NCBI GenBank assembly: GCA_964577985.1
Contig: CAZOAR010000005.1
Coordinates: 1 to 64,000, forward strand
Source: CAZOAR01 sp964577985
GTDB lineage: Bacteria > Gemmatimonadota > CAZMKB01 > CAZNLH01
Reading direction: 5' to 3'
Length of the DNA: 64,000 bases
Part shown: one piece after another, positions 1 through 8,509 of the stretch
Numbering within the stretch: position 1 is the stretch's first letter
Layout: each line of letters starts with the position of its first letter
Translations under genes and position numbers: made by a program
Notes under the pieces: model-generated
Database searches by the model: none
What the model saw: only the letters and a program-made list of their open reading frames with translations
What the model was told of the DNA's origin: nothing

Positions 1-73
1 TGTCGGGAATCAAATCGCACAATCAGGCCGATTCCGGACAAGCCGGAATGACACGCAAGAAGGAGAGAAACTA
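1..73 (+). repeat. Partial copy 1 of a palindromic dispersed repeat
   Basis: The first 52 bases match the right-hand two thirds of the 64-bp core found complete at 34622, 34973 and 58676, including the hairpin ATTCCGG-ACAAG-CCGGAAT and the terminal GGAATGAC. The left half lies outside the window. The A/G-rich tail after it (to about 73) is diverged from the other copies. Confidence 0.8.
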
Positions 74-90
74 TAAGATCCTCCAACCGG

Positions 91-119
91 TTGACTACCG
101 GTGAGATATGTTGTATAAT
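91..119 (+). promoter_or_regulatory. Sigma70-type promoter for the carbamoyltransferase operon
   Basis: TTGACT at 91-96 and TATAAT at 114-119 are separated by exactly 17 bases. Transcription would begin near 126, about 80 bases before the first small ORF at 208. Confidence 0.7.
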
Positions 120-207
120 TATACTCCCGTCGGTGGCCTCCCGGGGCCACTGGACGGGCAACGGACCGTTCCGATCGTGCGGCTGAGTGATCCGACATTA
201 ACCGATA

Positions 208-456
208 ATGGGAATAATGAAGGCATTTTTCAAATCACTGCTCAAGGCATGGAAGGCCTTTGCCACGAAACTGGCGATCGTCCAGACGACAATCATTCTG
301 TTCATCGTCTATTTCGGTGTCTTCAGTATCATCTCTCTGATCGTTTTTCTTACACGACAGGATCTTCTCGACAAACGCCTGGTCAAGGTTGATTCTTACT
401 GGAGAACAAAGAAGCATCCGGCTCATTACGACGGGCAATACACGCATCAGTTCTGA
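208..456 (+). CDS. Small single-pass membrane protein preceding a carbamoyltransferase
   Basis: An 82-residue protein with a basic amphipathic N-terminus rich in Lys and Ala (about 1-20), one hydrophobic segment (about 22-48) and a polar tail with the sequence KKHPAHYDGQYTHQF. It lies between a clear promoter and the carbamoyltransferase gene, 57 bases upstream of that gene. A second ATG at 217 (giving MKAFFKSLL) is equally plausible; neither has a strong ribosome site. I do not recognise the family. In saxitoxin-type clusters a NodU-family carbamoyltransferase is also followed by small membrane proteins (SxtJ and SxtK), so a membrane partner of the enzyme is a reasonable inference. A chance ORF is unlikely, given the TM profile and operon position. 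Confidence 0.65.
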   Translation: MGIMKAFFKSLLKAWKAFATKLAIVQTTIILFIVYFGVFSIISLIVFLTRQDLLDKRLVKVDSYWRTKKHPAHYDGQYTHQF

Positions 457-513
457 GGTCTGATTCTGATGATCTCAATAACCGGTCTCTGAGACGACAG
501 GATCGACAGCATT

Positions 514-2250
514 ATGAATATCCTTGGTATATCGTGCTTTTATCACGATTCTGCCGCGTGCCTGCTCCAGGATGGCAGAGTGGTCGCGGCCGCGTCGGAA
601 GAGCGCTTCACGCGCAAGAAGCACGATCATGACTTCCCGGCCAACGCGATAGATTATTGTCTTCGCGAGGGAGGAATAACACCTGACCAGATCGATCACG
701 TGGGATTCTACGACAAGCCTTTTCTGAAATTTGAGCGGATTCTCTATACATACCTTGCCACGTTCCCCCGGTCGTTCCCCTCTTTCATAAAAGCTATCCC
801 TTTGTGGCTGAAACAGAAACTGTGGATCCCTCATCTGATCCGCAAGCACATGGATTACGAGGGAGATGTCCTGTTCATTGAACATCATATGTCACACGCT
901 GCCAGTTCGTTCATGGTCTCGCCGTTCGAGGAAGCCGCCATCCTGTCGGTTGACGGTGTCGGTGAGTGGGCAACGGCGACCTACGGAAGAGGTAGCGGGA
1001 ACGAAATAGAGATTCTGAAGCAGATACGTTTTCCGCACTCCCTCGGCCTCCTCTACAGCGCCTTCACCTACTACCTCGGTTTCAAGGTGAACAGCGCCGA
1101 ATACAAGGTCATGGGGCTCGCGCCATATGGCGAACCTCGATTCATGAAGGAGGTCAATGAATTGATCTCCATCGCCGAAGACGGCAGTTTCAAACTCGAC
1201 ATGAGGTATTTTTCCTTCGACTACGGTCTGACGATGACCAACGGAAGATTCGACAAGCTCTTCGGCAGCCCGCCCAGGAAGCCGGACGAAAAGCTCGAAC
1301 AGCGTCACATGGACCTGGCTGCCAGCGTCCAGCGCATCACGGAAGAGGTCGTGCTCCGCATGGTTGATCACCTTCACAAAGAGACCGGGCTGAAGAACCT
1401 CTGCATGGCGGGCGGAGTGGCACTCAATTGTGTCGCCAACGGACGTGTCATCAGGGAGAGTCCCTTTGAAAAACTCTTTATCCAGCCGGCCGCTGGAGAC
1501 GCAGGCGGCGCAGTGGGAGTGGCCACCTTTATTCATCACAGCATAAATGGCAACCCGAGAGAGTTTGTACTGGGCAACACCTTCCTTGGACCTGGCTTCT
1601 CGAGCGAAGAGATTAAGGGTTATCTCGACGAACTCGGCGCTCCCTGTCGGCAACTCGCCAGGGAAGAACTACTGAAGACGGTGGCGCGCCTGATCGATGA
1701 ACAGAATGTCATAGGGTGGTTCCAGGGGAGGATGGAGTTTGGTCCGAGGGCGCTCGGGAACAGAAGCATCATCGCCGACCCGAGAAACCCGGACAACAAG
1801 GATGTGGTCAACCTCAAAATCAAGTTCCGGGAGAGTTTCAGACCATTTGCGCCGAGCGTGCTCGATGATCACCGCGAAGACTATTTCGAGCTCGACAGGC
1901 CCAGCCCATACATGCTTCTGGTGGCCCAGGTCAGGGAGGATAACCGGACGATACCATCCGTCACTCACGTGGATGGCTCAGCGAGGATCCAGACGGTCAC
2001 CCGCAAAGAGAATCCACTGTATTACGACCTGATCAGCGAGTTCTACAGACAAACCGGCTGTCCCGTGATAATAAACACGTCATTCAACGTCCGGGGAGAG
2101 CCGATAGTCTGTACGCCGCAGGACGCCTTCGCCTGCTTCATGAGAACCAATATGGATTTCCTTGTAATGGCAGACTTTTTGCTGGATAAGAACGACATGC
2201 AAGAGGTCGCCAGAAGGTACGATTTCGCCGTAGAGTTCGAACCAGATTGA
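514..2250 (+). CDS. NodU/CmcH-family carbamoyltransferase
   Basis: At 578 residues this is the normal length for an O-carbamoyltransferase that moves a carbamoyl group from carbamoyl phosphate, via carbamoyl-AMP, to a hydroxyl of a sugar, antibiotic or polysaccharide. The N-terminal ASKHA-fold domain is seen in GISCFYHDSAACLL and EERFTRKKHD, the conserved His cluster in EHHMSHAASSF, and the glycine loop in MAGGVALNCVANG (about 300). The C-terminal YrdC-like part carries EFGPRALGNRSI (about 410) and NTSFNVRGEPIV. It is flanked by two tiny membrane proteins (208 and 2281), which suggests action at the membrane, perhaps on a surface glycan or lipid. The acceptor substrate cannot be read from the sequence. 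The carAB genes that make carbamoyl phosphate lie 3 kb away. Confidence 0.93.
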   Translation: MNILGISCFYHDSAACLLQDGRVVAAASEERFTRKKHDHDFPANAIDYCLREGGITPDQIDHVGFYDKPFLKFERILYTYLATFPRSFPSFIKAIPLWLKQKLWIPHLIRKHMDYEGDVLFIEHHMSHAASSFMVSPFEEAAILSVDGVGEWATATYGRGSGNEIEILKQIRFPHSLGLLYSAFTYYLGFKVNSAEYKVMGLAPYGEPRFMKEVNELISIAEDGSFKLDMRYFSFDYGLTMTNGRFDKLFGSPPRKPDEKLEQRHMDLAASVQRITEEVVLRMVDHLHKETGLKNLCMAGGVALNCVANGRVIRESPFEKLFIQPAAGDAGGAVGVATFIHHSINGNPREFVLGNTFLGPGFSSEEIKGYLDELGAPCRQLAREELLKTVARLIDEQNVIGWFQGRMEFGPRALGNRSIIADPRNPDNKDVVNLKIKFRESFRPFAPSVLDDHREDYFELDRPSPYMLLVAQVREDNRTIPSVTHVDGSARIQTVTRKENPLYYDLISEFYRQTGCPVIINTSFNVRGEPIVCTPQDAFACFMRTNMDFLVMADFLLDKNDMQEVARRYDFAVEFEPD

Positions 2251-2280
2251 CGTCCAGAGCCTGAAACAATCTGAGGAACC

Positions 2281-2460
2281 ATGGGAAAACTGAAGACTTT
2301 CGCCGAGAAATTCAAGATATTCAGCGAGATCTGGTACTTCATGAAATACCGGAAGAAATGGTGGCTTGCTCCCATTTTCATCATCCTTCTGCTGCTCAGT
2401 ATCTTGATCATACTCACTGAAGGCTCCGCCCTGGCGCCATTCATCTACACGATCTTCTAA
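2281..2460 (+). CDS. DUF5989-like 59-residue membrane protein (SxtK-like)
   Basis: A short ORF starting ATGGGAAAACTG, 30 bases after the carbamoyltransferase stop. Its protein begins MGKLKTFAEKFKIFSEIW, has the signature FMKYRKKWWLAPI, then one hydrophobic span of about 20 residues, and ends APFIYTIF. This matches the small DUF5989 proteins that habitually accompany NodU-family carbamoyltransferases (SxtK-like). It is shorter than most ORF-calling thresholds. Co-occurrence implies a membrane accessory of the carbamoyltransferase; its biochemical role is unknown. It is probably co-transcribed from the promoter at 91. Confidence 0.8.
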   Translation: MGKLKTFAEKFKIFSEIWYFMKYRKKWWLAPIFIILLLLSILIILTEGSALAPFIYTIF

Positions 2461-2588
2461 GTCTGGTCAAAGCGCATGAAGGGCCTGCCGACACAATCAT
2501 ACCGGCATGTGCAGTCGTGTGTCTCCTTTCGATCTCCATAAACTATTTGTAGGACTAATTCTGTCAACGCTATCAGCATTTGACGGAC

Positions 2589-2617
2589 TTGACAATGCAG
2601 TCACCGTGTGGTACAAT
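2589..2617 (+). promoter_or_regulatory. Sigma70-type promoter for the 2742 gene
   Basis: TTGACA at 2589-2594, a 17-base spacer and TACAAT at 2612-2617. It leaves a leader of about 118 bases before the GTG start at 2742. Confidence 0.75.
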
Positions 2618-2741
2618 GGGTCACGATTTCTACATATCTGACTGGTCTATCGCACAACCGCAGCGAAAGGAGGCTCATCTCGGCAAAGACCACACCCATG
2701 TGTATACGCACTCGCAAGAGCAATCATGAAAGGAGAATGTT

Positions 2742-3872
2742 GTGTATTATCCCTCGTACATGTTTCTTATCCTCTCACTTTCCTTCTCCCTCGTATCATT
2801 GAACGTCACGACCGCCGCGGCGGGAGCGCTCGCGGATGGTGGGCAACGGCTCGTCGATCTGCAGGCAGACATCACGGCCGACAACGCGGGGAATGGGCTG
2901 ATCGATGATGACCCGGATGACGGAGGCTGGGACTGGTACAACGAACTCGCAGACACATCCCACTCCTCTTCCCCCAGCCCCGATAACATCTATGGTCCTA
3001 TCGCCAACGGTCTCCTTGAGGCCTTCAAGAGCGAAGGGGGCATACGGATGGCGATAGGTCTTGTAGACACCTATTACGGCTACGACGCGAATCCCGATAT
3101 CGACAGTGGCGCCGATTTTGGATTCCTGGTGCGCCTCTCCGATCTAACGGGCGATCTAACCTATGCCACCCTCGCGAAGGATCGGTGGGACGCCAAGATG
3201 GCCTTCTACGGCGGTGCCGATTCCCTCGCGATGGCGATCAGGGACAGCCGGCATGATCAGAACTGGGACGGGTTGATCCCGTGGGACATAGGTCTTTTTA
3301 TCGAGTCTGGCATGGAACTCCAGAGGATTTTCCCCGGCCAGGGGTATCAGAGCGACGCTATTGACATGGCTGACGTAGTTTACGGAGACATCACCAGCGA
3401 CAGTGCGTACTTCCAGATGGACAACGACAGCCTCCCGGCCTATTACCTGGGACTGGAAGGAGTCCTTGTCTCTTTCGGCCTGACGGACGTTTACACCAGC
3501 TACGCCATCGACGCCGGTCGGACCCTGATCTCTGCGCAACTCGAGGACGGATCGTGGCCCTGGAACATTGAATATCCTGGCCCCGACGATCAGACAACCG
3601 CGTACGTCGTGATGGGATTCGGCATGCTCGATCTGTCTTATCCGTCCGTCAACAACGCGGCCCAGGCAGGCTCCGATTACATGGCATCCGTACAACAGGC
3701 AAACGGAGGATGGGATGAAGGGGGCTACGAGTATCCCGAGGTCAACGGAGAATGCCTTCGAGCCATCGCCTATTATCCACCCACCGCCGGCATGATCAAT
3801 TCAGATGAGGGACGCATGACGAATAAGCGATCAAGCGCTCCCGTGGCACTCGTTCATCCGTGGACAGATTGA
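2742..3872 (+). CDS. Secreted protein with terpenoid-cyclase-like alpha/alpha-toroid repeats
   Basis: The GTG start at 2742 has an AGGAG site six bases upstream and opens directly into a hydrophobic signal peptide (about 1-27, ending TTAAAGA). An upstream ATG in another frame at 2726 does not give this protein. The 376-residue product has repeated toroid-like motifs such as ISAQLEDGSWPW and ASVQQANGGWDE, the DG-x-W pattern of squalene-cyclase/prenyltransferase-fold repeats. It has no obvious catalytic DXDD motif, so binding or polysaccharide hydrolysis is as likely as cyclase chemistry. The last 25 or so residues (after RAIAYY) look unlike a folded domain, and there is no sorting tail, so the C-terminus may be truncated. 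It is a monocistronic unit between its own promoter and a downstream hairpin. Confidence 0.75.
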   Translation: MYYPSYMFLILSLSFSLVSLNVTTAAAGALADGGQRLVDLQADITADNAGNGLIDDDPDDGGWDWYNELADTSHSSSPSPDNIYGPIANGLLEAFKSEGGIRMAIGLVDTYYGYDANPDIDSGADFGFLVRLSDLTGDLTYATLAKDRWDAKMAFYGGADSLAMAIRDSRHDQNWDGLIPWDIGLFIESGMELQRIFPGQGYQSDAIDMADVVYGDITSDSAYFQMDNDSLPAYYLGLEGVLVSFGLTDVYTSYAIDAGRTLISAQLEDGSWPWNIEYPGPDDQTTAYVVMGFGMLDLSYPSVNNAAQAGSDYMASVQQANGGWDEGGYEYPEVNGECLRAIAYYPPTAGMINSDEGRMTNKRSSAPVALVHPWTD

Positions 3873-3901
3873 TCGGCCACTAATCAAGGTGATTTTTATC
3901 A

Positions 3902-3930
3902 AGGAGGGGGTCAGGAAATGGCCCCCTCCT
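3902..3930. terminator. Strong hairpin after the 2742 gene
   Basis: AGGAGGGGG at 3902-3910 pairs perfectly with CCCCCTCCT at 3922-3930 across an 11-base loop, 30 bases after the stop codon. No U-run follows on either strand, so it may be a stabilising 3' hairpin or a Rho-assisted end rather than a classical intrinsic terminator. Confidence 0.55.
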
Positions 3931-3980
3931 GCTTATCATAGAAAACCAGGCAGCAGGCACACTCCCGCACGCACGACCGC

Positions 3981-4009
3981 TTGACCCCGCGCCATGTTTC
4001 TGTTATGAT
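3981..4009 (+). promoter_or_regulatory. Sigma70-type promoter for the M14 carboxypeptidase
   Basis: TTGACC at 3981-3986, 17 bases, TATGAT at 4004-4009. Predicted start near 4016, just before the hairpin at 4020. Confidence 0.6.
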
Positions 4010-4019
4010 TACGTACAGA

Positions 4020-4046
4020 GGTTCCCCCCAGCGGGACCCTTTTTTT
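4020..4046 (+). terminator. Terminator-like hairpin in the M14 leader
   Basis: GGTTCCC and GGGACC form a six-pair stem with one bulge around a short C/A/G loop, followed at once by C and seven T residues (4040-4046). It lies only about 5-30 bases after the predicted start from the promoter at 3981 and 42 bases before the M14 start codon. It could be an early attenuator, or the end of an upstream transcript. Confidence 0.45.
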
Positions 4047-4087
4047 ACCGTTATCAACCATTATCTTCATCATGAGGGGATTGGATC

Positions 4088-5296
4088 ATGAAGTACTTCG
4101 CGTTTGCTCTGCTTGGCCTCTTTCTGATTAATTCGCCAATTATCGGAGCAGAGGGTTCCGACATCAAGGATCTGGTTCGAATCGACATCAGAGACGCATC
4201 GGATCTGTCAAGTCTGAAACCACTACACCTCGATATCGCTTCCTATCAGAAAAACAACTACATGGACGTCGTCATCACCCGAATGGACGCGGAACAAGTC
4301 TTGGCTCTCGGTTACCGGACAAGCTATCTTATCCAGGATTTGACGAGCTATTTCCAGGAAAACGTCAACCGTGACAGCAACCTCGGCGATTATCACACCT
4401 ATGACGAGATGCTGTTTCTCCTGCAGATGGCCGAGGCGAGGTTTCCCAATATATGCAAACTGTACGACATAGGCGATAGCTGGGAAAAGACGCAAGGCTT
4501 CGCGGATCGTGACATCTGGGCGCTCAAGATCTCTGACGAGCCGTCGTATGAAGACCCTAACGAACCGGAGATCCTGTTCGAAGGAAACCACCACGCGCGC
4601 GAGTTGATTACTGTTGAGATCCCCCTCGCCATCATTCGTGAACTCCTCACCAAATACGGGAGGGACCAGAACATCACGGACATGGTCAACAACAAGGAGA
4701 TCTGGGTCGTCCCAATGGTCAATCCGGACGGGCACGTGAGGGTGGAGACGGTCGATTCCTGGTGGCGGAAAAACCTCAACAGAAACAATTCATCCAACCC
4801 GTTCGAGTGGGGGGTGGACCTCAACCGCAATTATGCTTACAAGTGGGGCTACGACAACCGGGGCTCGAGCGGCATCAAGTGGATGGAGGACTATCGAGGA
4901 ACGGGCCCATTCTCAGAGCCAGAGACACAGGCAATCCGGGACCTCGCCGAATCGCACGAGTTTGCCGGAGCACTGAGCTATCACAGTTATGGAGACCTTT
5001 TCCTCTTCCCGTGGGCATACATGAACGGAGATACACCCGACCAGGCTACCTATGAGCAGATTTCCCGCGCCTACACCGGCTCCAACGGGTACACCTGGGG
5101 CAACGCCAATGACGGGATCATCTACAATACAAACGGCGACCACGACGACTGGATGTACGGAGAACAGACGACCAAGCCGATGGCATACGGATGCACAGTG
5201 GAAGTAGGATCCGATTTCTGGCCGCCAGACAATCAGATTCCGGTTCTCATCGATGAAAACCTGAATGCCGCCCTGCTGCTGATACGGGGTATCTGA
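4088..5296 (+). CDS. Secreted M14-family zinc carboxypeptidase
   Basis: A 402-residue protein with a signal peptide (about 1-20) and a peptidase_M14 domain. The zinc ligands are visible as H169 and E172 in EGNHHARELIT and H299 in ALSYHSYGD; the general base is E372 in CTVEVGSDFWPP. DLNRNYAYKWG holds the substrate-carboxylate-binding Asn/Arg pair. The region before about 100 is probably a propeptide. It is expected to remove C-terminal residues from extracellular peptides, which fits the S8 and M28 peptidases and the peptide transporter elsewhere in the window. There is no C-terminal sorting domain. The ATG at 4088 has a GAGGGG ribosome site. It converges on carB with only 12 bases between stops. 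Confidence 0.92.
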   Translation: MKYFAFALLGLFLINSPIIGAEGSDIKDLVRIDIRDASDLSSLKPLHLDIASYQKNNYMDVVITRMDAEQVLALGYRTSYLIQDLTSYFQENVNRDSNLGDYHTYDEMLFLLQMAEARFPNICKLYDIGDSWEKTQGFADRDIWALKISDEPSYEDPNEPEILFEGNHHARELITVEIPLAIIRELLTKYGRDQNITDMVNNKEIWVVPMVNPDGHVRVETVDSWWRKNLNRNNSSNPFEWGVDLNRNYAYKWGYDNRGSSGIKWMEDYRGTGPFSEPETQAIRDLAESHEFAGALSYHSYGDLFLFPWAYMNGDTPDQATYEQISRAYTGSNGYTWGNANDGIIYNTNGDHDDWMYGEQTTKPMAYGCTVEVGSDFWPPDNQIPVLIDENLNAALLLIRGI

Positions 5297-5308
5297 GCGG
5301 GCAAGCGA

Positions 5309-8300
5309 TTACCAGTAATCGCCGAGGTGCCTGACCGTAAGCCTTCTCTTCTTCAGCGCGTCTATGCCCTCCACGGCGGCAGAGACGCCGGACAACGTCG
5401 TAATGTACGGGACGTTGTATACCAGAGCTGCACGCCTCATCGCGTAGTCATCATACTGGGATTTCTTCCCCAGGGGCGTGTTGATCATGAGCTGGACGGC
5501 CCTGTTTCTTATGCTGTCTGCGATGTCAGGCCTTCCTTCGTTCACCTTGTACGTACGCTGACATTGAACGCCACACCCTGAAAGAAACTCGTATGTTCCT
5601 TTAGTGGCTATGATGTCGAAACCGAGTTCTTCGAAGCGCTTCGCCATCGGAAGGACGGTCTGCTTGTCCTTGTCGTTTACGCTGATAAACACCGTACCGG
5701 AGAGCGGCAGTCGCATCCCCGCTGCGAGCTGCGCCTTCGCGAAACTCAGACCGAAGTCAAAATCGATACCCATCACCTCACCTGTGGATCTCATCTCGGG
5801 ACCGAGAAGGTAATCAACACCCGGAAACTTCTCAAAAGGGAAGACAGATTCCTTTACCGCCACGTGTCGTGTCTCTGACTCGCGCGGAAGATTCATCTCA
5901 TTCAACTTCATTCCAATCATCACTTTTGTGCCTATCTTCGCGAGGGGAACACCCGTCGCCTTGCTGATGAAAGGGACCGTTCGGGACGCCCTGGGGTTGA
6001 CCTCCAGGATGTATATCCGGCCATCTTTTATCGCGAACTGTATGTTGATCAGTCCGATCACCCGGAGGGACAGGGCCAGCTTTTTCGTGATCTCCTTCAT
6101 TTCCCTGACGTGTTCCGCGGAGATCATGTATGACGGGAAGACGCACGCGCTATCTCCAGAATGGATGCCTGCCTCTTCAATATGCTGCATGACTCCGCCG
6201 ATATAGACCTCCTGCCCATCGCAGACAGCATCAACATCGACCTCGAAGGCGTCCTCTAAGAACCTGTCAATTAACACGGGATGCTCAGCGGAGGCCTTGA
6301 ACGCCTGCTCTATGGTGGTCTCGAACATATCCATGTCGTAAGCTACGACCATAGCCCTCCCACCGAGCACATAAGATGGTCTTATCAGTATGGGGAAACC
6401 TATGCTGGATGCAATCCCGATGGCTTCCGCCCTGTCCTTTGCGATGCCGCGATCAGGTTGATTCAGGCCGAGAGAATCGATCAGGCTGCCGAAATGATCC
6501 CTGTCCTCCGCGAGATCTATGTCTCCGGGGTCGGTTCCCAGGATCGGGACATGCCTTTCCATTAGTGGGATCGCGAGCTTCAGGGGCGTCTGGCCGCCGA
6601 ACTGGACGATCACCCCGTATGGATGTTCGATTTCGAGGACGTTCAGAACATCCTCGAGGGTGAGGGGCTCAAAATACAATCGGTCGGAGACGTCATAATC
6701 GGTGCTGACCGTCTCCGGATTACTGTTTATCATTATCGTCTCATAACCCTCTTCTCTAAGCGCAAAGGAGGCCTGGACACAACAATAGTCGAACTCTATC
6801 CCCTGTCCTATCCTGTTCGGGCCACCACCCAGTATCACGACCTTTTTCCTCCTGCCCGGTTTCGATTCTCCTTCTTCCTCATAGGTGGAATAATAATACG
6901 GGGTGTATGCCTCGAACTCACCGCCGCAGGTATCGACCGACTTATAGACTGGCAGGACGGCGAGCGACTCTCTGCGTGCTCTGATGTCTCCCTCTCCACA
7001 TCCCAGTATCTCCGCGAGCTGGACATCAGAATAGCCCATACGCTTCAGCTCCCGCAGGATCTCCTCCCCCACTTCCTCGAGCTTCATCCCCCTGATCTTT
7101 TTTTCGATTTCAACCAGCCGCTGTATCTGGCGCACAAACCATGGATCGATGCGCGATGCCTCGACGACTTCCTCAACTGCGAACCCAGTATCGAGTGCCT
7201 GTTTGATGTAGAATATACGCTCAGCATCAGGGACGGTGAGCTTCTGCATAATCTCTTCCCTGTCGGAGCCCTTCCCACCGGAGCCCAGCCCGAATCGTCC
7301 CGTCTCCAACGACCTTATCCCCTTCTGAAGCGATTCAAGAAACGTTCTTCCGATCGACATCGCCTCTCCCACCGATTTCATCTGGCTCGTGAGGGTGGTG
7401 TCTGCTCCGGGAAATTTCTCGAAGGCCCATCGGGGGATCTTCGTCACGACATAGTCGATCGTCGGTTCAAAACAGGATAGTGTCTGCCGCGTGATGTCAT
7501 TCGGAATCTCATCCAGTGTATATCCCACACTCAGCATCGCGGCGATCTTGGCAATGGGAAAACCGGTGGCCTTTGAGGCGAGCGCGCTCGATCTCGAAAC
7601 CCTCGGATTCATTTCGATCACCACCATGCGTCCGGTCTCAGGGTTGACGGCGAACTGAATGTTAGACCCACCTGTTTCCACACCCACCGCCCTGATTATC
7701 GCGATCGACGCGTCTCTCATGCGCTGGTATTCTCTGTCGGTCAGTGTCTGGGCAGGTGCGACAGTTATACTGTCTCCGGTGTGTACTCCCATAGGATCGA
7801 CATTCTCTATGGAACACACAATCACGACATTGTCATTTCTGTCCCGCATAACCTCCAGCTCGTACTCTTTCCAGCCTTGGAGAAACTCCTCGACCAGCAC
7901 CTCGTTTGCCGGACTCAGAAAAAGCCCGCGCTGCAGCAGGCTGGTAAATTCCTCCTTGTTATATGCCACTCCTCCACCCGAGCCTCCCATGGTGAAAGAG
8001 GGCCTCAGAATCACGGGAAGACCGGTTTCCTCAAGTACAGCCTCCCCCTCCTCGACGTCATGGAGATACTCACCATGAGGCACCTGCAGGCCGACGCCAC
8101 GTATCACCTCACCGAACATGTGCCGGCTCTCAGCTCTCTTGATGACATCGAGCTGTGCTCCTATGAGTTCAACACCATAGCGTTGCAGGAAGCCCGACTC
8201 AGCCAGTTCAACGGCGATATTAAGGGCTACCTGGCCACCCAGTGTCGGCAGGAGGGCCTGGGGCCTTTCCCTGGAAATGATCATCTCCAGGACCTCCTTA

Positions 8301-8509
8301 CAGATCGGCTCAATAAAGATCCTGTCGGCGGTCTCAGGGTCTGTCATTATCGTGGCCGGGTTGCTGTTTACAAGGATGACCTGGTAGCCATCGCCCTTCA
8401 GGACCCGGCATGCCTGTGTCCCCGAGTAGTCAAACTCACATGCCTGGCCTATTATGATCGGTCCCGATCCAATAATCAGTATTGATTTCAGGTCATTACG
8501 ACGAGGCAT
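5309..8509 (-). CDS. carB: Carbamoyl-phosphate synthase large subunit
   Basis: At 1066 residues this is a full-length CarB. It has two ATP-grasp halves (carboxyphosphate domain from MPRRNDLKSILIIGSGPI, carbamoyl-phosphate domain from KVVILGGGPNRIGQGIEF), an oligomerisation region between them, and a C-terminal MGS-like allosteric domain (about 930-1066, GTVFISVNDKDKQ). It makes carbamoyl phosphate from bicarbonate, ATP and glutamine-derived ammonia for arginine and pyrimidine synthesis. The start overlaps the 3' end of carA by 14 bases, so the two are translationally coupled. It could also supply the carbamoyltransferase at 514. Nothing is missing from the motifs I can see. Confidence 0.98.
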   Translation of the reverse strand: MPRRNDLKSILIIGSGPIIIGQACEFDYSGTQACRVLKGDGYQVILVNSNPATIMTDPETADRIFIEPICKEVLEMIISRERPQALLPTLGGQVALNIAVELAESGFLQRYGVELIGAQLDVIKRAESRHMFGEVIRGVGLQVPHGEYLHDVEEGEAVLEETGLPVILRPSFTMGGSGGGVAYNKEEFTSLLQRGLFLSPANEVLVEEFLQGWKEYELEVMRDRNDNVVIVCSIENVDPMGVHTGDSITVAPAQTLTDREYQRMRDASIAIIRAVGVETGGSNIQFAVNPETGRMVVIEMNPRVSRSSALASKATGFPIAKIAAMLSVGYTLDEIPNDITRQTLSCFEPTIDYVVTKIPRWAFEKFPGADTTLTSQMKSVGEAMSIGRTFLESLQKGIRSLETGRFGLGSGGKGSDREEIMQKLTVPDAERIFYIKQALDTGFAVEEVVEASRIDPWFVRQIQRLVEIEKKIRGMKLEEVGEEILRELKRMGYSDVQLAEILGCGEGDIRARRESLAVLPVYKSVDTCGGEFEAYTPYYYSTYEEEGESKPGRRKKVVILGGGPNRIGQGIEFDYCCVQASFALREEGYETIMINSNPETVSTDYDVSDRLYFEPLTLEDVLNVLEIEHPYGVIVQFGGQTPLKLAIPLMERHVPILGTDPGDIDLAEDRDHFGSLIDSLGLNQPDRGIAKDRAEAIGIASSIGFPILIRPSYVLGGRAMVVAYDMDMFETTIEQAFKASAEHPVLIDRFLEDAFEVDVDAVCDGQEVYIGGVMQHIEEAGIHSGDSACVFPSYMISAEHVREMKEITKKLALSLRVIGLINIQFAIKDGRIYILEVNPRASRTVPFISKATGVPLAKIGTKVMIGMKLNEMNLPRESETRHVAVKESVFPFEKFPGVDYLLGPEMRSTGEVMGIDFDFGLSFAKAQLAAGMRLPLSGTVFISVNDKDKQTVLPMAKRFEELGFDIIATKGTYEFLSGCGVQCQRTYKVNEGRPDIADSIRNRAVQLMINTPLGKKSQYDDYAMRRAALVYNVPYITTLSGVSAAVEGIDALKKRRLTVRHLGDYW

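Noticed and set aside
892..1653. 253-codon minus-strand open frame
   Set aside because: Antisense shadow of the carbamoyltransferase gene.
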